Source: Promethearchaeia archaeon
Lineage (GTDB): Archaea > Asgardarchaeota > Lokiarchaeia > Sigyniarchaeales > SOKP01
Direction of reading: 5' to 3'
DNA: 64,000 nt
Assembly (NCBI GenBank): GCA_029856145.1
Contig: JAHQWK010000002.1
Location: 62,001-126,000 of the forward strand
Part shown: positions 63,550 through 64,000 of the stretch, piece after piece
Position numbering within the stretch: position 1 is the stretch's first letter
How the letters are laid out: each line of letters starts with the position of its first letter
Position numbers and translations under genes: made by a program
The notes under the pieces: model-generated
The model's input: only the letters and a program-made list of their open reading frames with translations
Database searches by the model: none
What the model was told of the DNA's origin: nothing

Positions 63550-63719
63550 TCACATCAGTTATTTTTTTTTCTTTAATTTTCTTAATCAATTAAATTTTAC
63601 TTTATTAAAAATTAATCATCATCATATTAAATCTAAAACCCAATGATTGCGATTCATAATTTCTTCCATTCTTTGTGAGAATAAAACTTTATAACCCCTA
63701 AACCTTATTCATAATTACC

Positions 63720-64000
63720 TTGGATAGGAACATTAAGAAAGGTTTGCTAACAGGTTCTATAGGGATCATTTTTGTAGGGCTGCAACCAATAGTCGCTCTT
63801 TTAAAGCCAGATGCTATTGGTCCATATCTCTCAGGAGCTATGACTTGTTTAGTTGAAACTATGATTTTTTTTCCAATAATGTTATTTGAATTTAAATTCA
63901 TGAATTCACGCACAAGAAAAATGAATAACCAAGAAAATCAAAAGAATAGATCGCATTTTTTAAAAGGTTGGAAAAAAAATATTTGGTTATTAACTTTTAT
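63720..64000 (+). CDS. EamA/DMT-like transporter, 5' part only
   Basis: The first ~93 residues of a membrane protein cut by the window edge. KGLLTGSIGIIFVGLQPIVA and a second helix SGAMTCLVETMIFFPIMLFE lead into a basic loop and the start of a third helix (NIWLLTF). The pattern is like EamA-type drug/metabolite transporters. The start is a TTG at 63720 with no clear ribosome-binding site, so the N-terminus is uncertain. Confidence 0.5.
   Translation, partial: MDRNIKKGLLTGSIGIIFVGLQPIVALLKPDAIGPYLSGAMTCLVETMIFFPIMLFEFKFMNSRTRKMNNQENQKNRSHFLKGWKKNIWLLTF

Noticed and set aside
1..64000. tRNA, rRNA and CRISPR arrays
   Set aside because: No cloverleaf with a GGTTCRAATCC-type arm, no rRNA-like sequence and no regularly spaced repeats with unique spacers were seen; the only regular repeats are coding (BspA-like gene).

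Overview
The window is AT-rich archaeal DNA and looks like a Lokiarchaeia-type Asgard (Promethearchaeota) genome. The grounds are inferential. Archaeal information-processing proteins are present: a LigB-type DNA ligase, TFB-like cyclin-fold proteins, an RPA-like OB protein, an XPD-like helicase and a FEN-1 fragment. Archaeal AMP phosphorylase sits beside families typical of Asgard genomes: longin/roadblock proteins, an MglA/Ras-like GTPase, a gelsolin-like domain, and large LRR and TPR proteins. HdrA and MvhD genes carry in-frame TGA codons read as selenocysteine. Shine-Dalgarno sites resembling AGGTGAT recur, matching an AUCACCUCC 16S tail. No rRNA, tRNA or CRISPR was recognised.

Layout. 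0.5-5.5 kb: a large anchored surface protein translationally coupled to a longin-like/winged-helix protein. 5.6-18 kb: mostly core metabolism and repair (RuBisCO-like protein, HisC, gelsolin-like protein, DNA ligase, AMP phosphorylase), interleaved with three paralogous HEAT+LRR proteins. 18-43.8 kb: an accessory-looking region of orphan genes, zinc ribbons, two HNH nucleases, a CoiA-like nuclease, a CFI-box protein, two TFB-like proteins, RPA, an XPD-like helicase and TPR proteins. At its centre is a three-gene operon of roadblock protein, MglA-like GTPase and an HEPN-motif protein. 44.0-46.5 kb: mvhD and hdrA, each with two selenocysteine codons that break the apparent reading frames. 47-48 kb: PyrF.

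48.1-50.4 kb is a compositionally foreign island (DUF4256-like gene, broken zinc ribbons, palindromic spacers) flanked by 39-bp near-identical direct repeats. 50.5-54.9 kb holds an aldehyde dehydrogenase, a response-regulator-like gene without a normal start codon, and HisS. 55.0-57.6 kb is a BspA-like surface protein with 19 repeats of 25 residues, followed by a diverged duplicate of the first 36 codons of hisS. 58-61 kb is a corrinoid methyl-transfer cluster (corrinoid protein, homocysteine-methyltransferase-like protein, MttB-family enzyme without pyrrolysine). 61-63.6 kb is an ABC exporter whose ATPase lacks a usable start codon, and a membrane transporter runs off the right edge.

Together these suggest an anaerobe that uses methylated compounds and Hdr-based electron bifurcation, salvages nucleotides through AMP phosphorylase, and carries much small-GTPase, LRR and TPR signalling capacity. 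All functions are read from motifs and family knowledge; no database search was possible.
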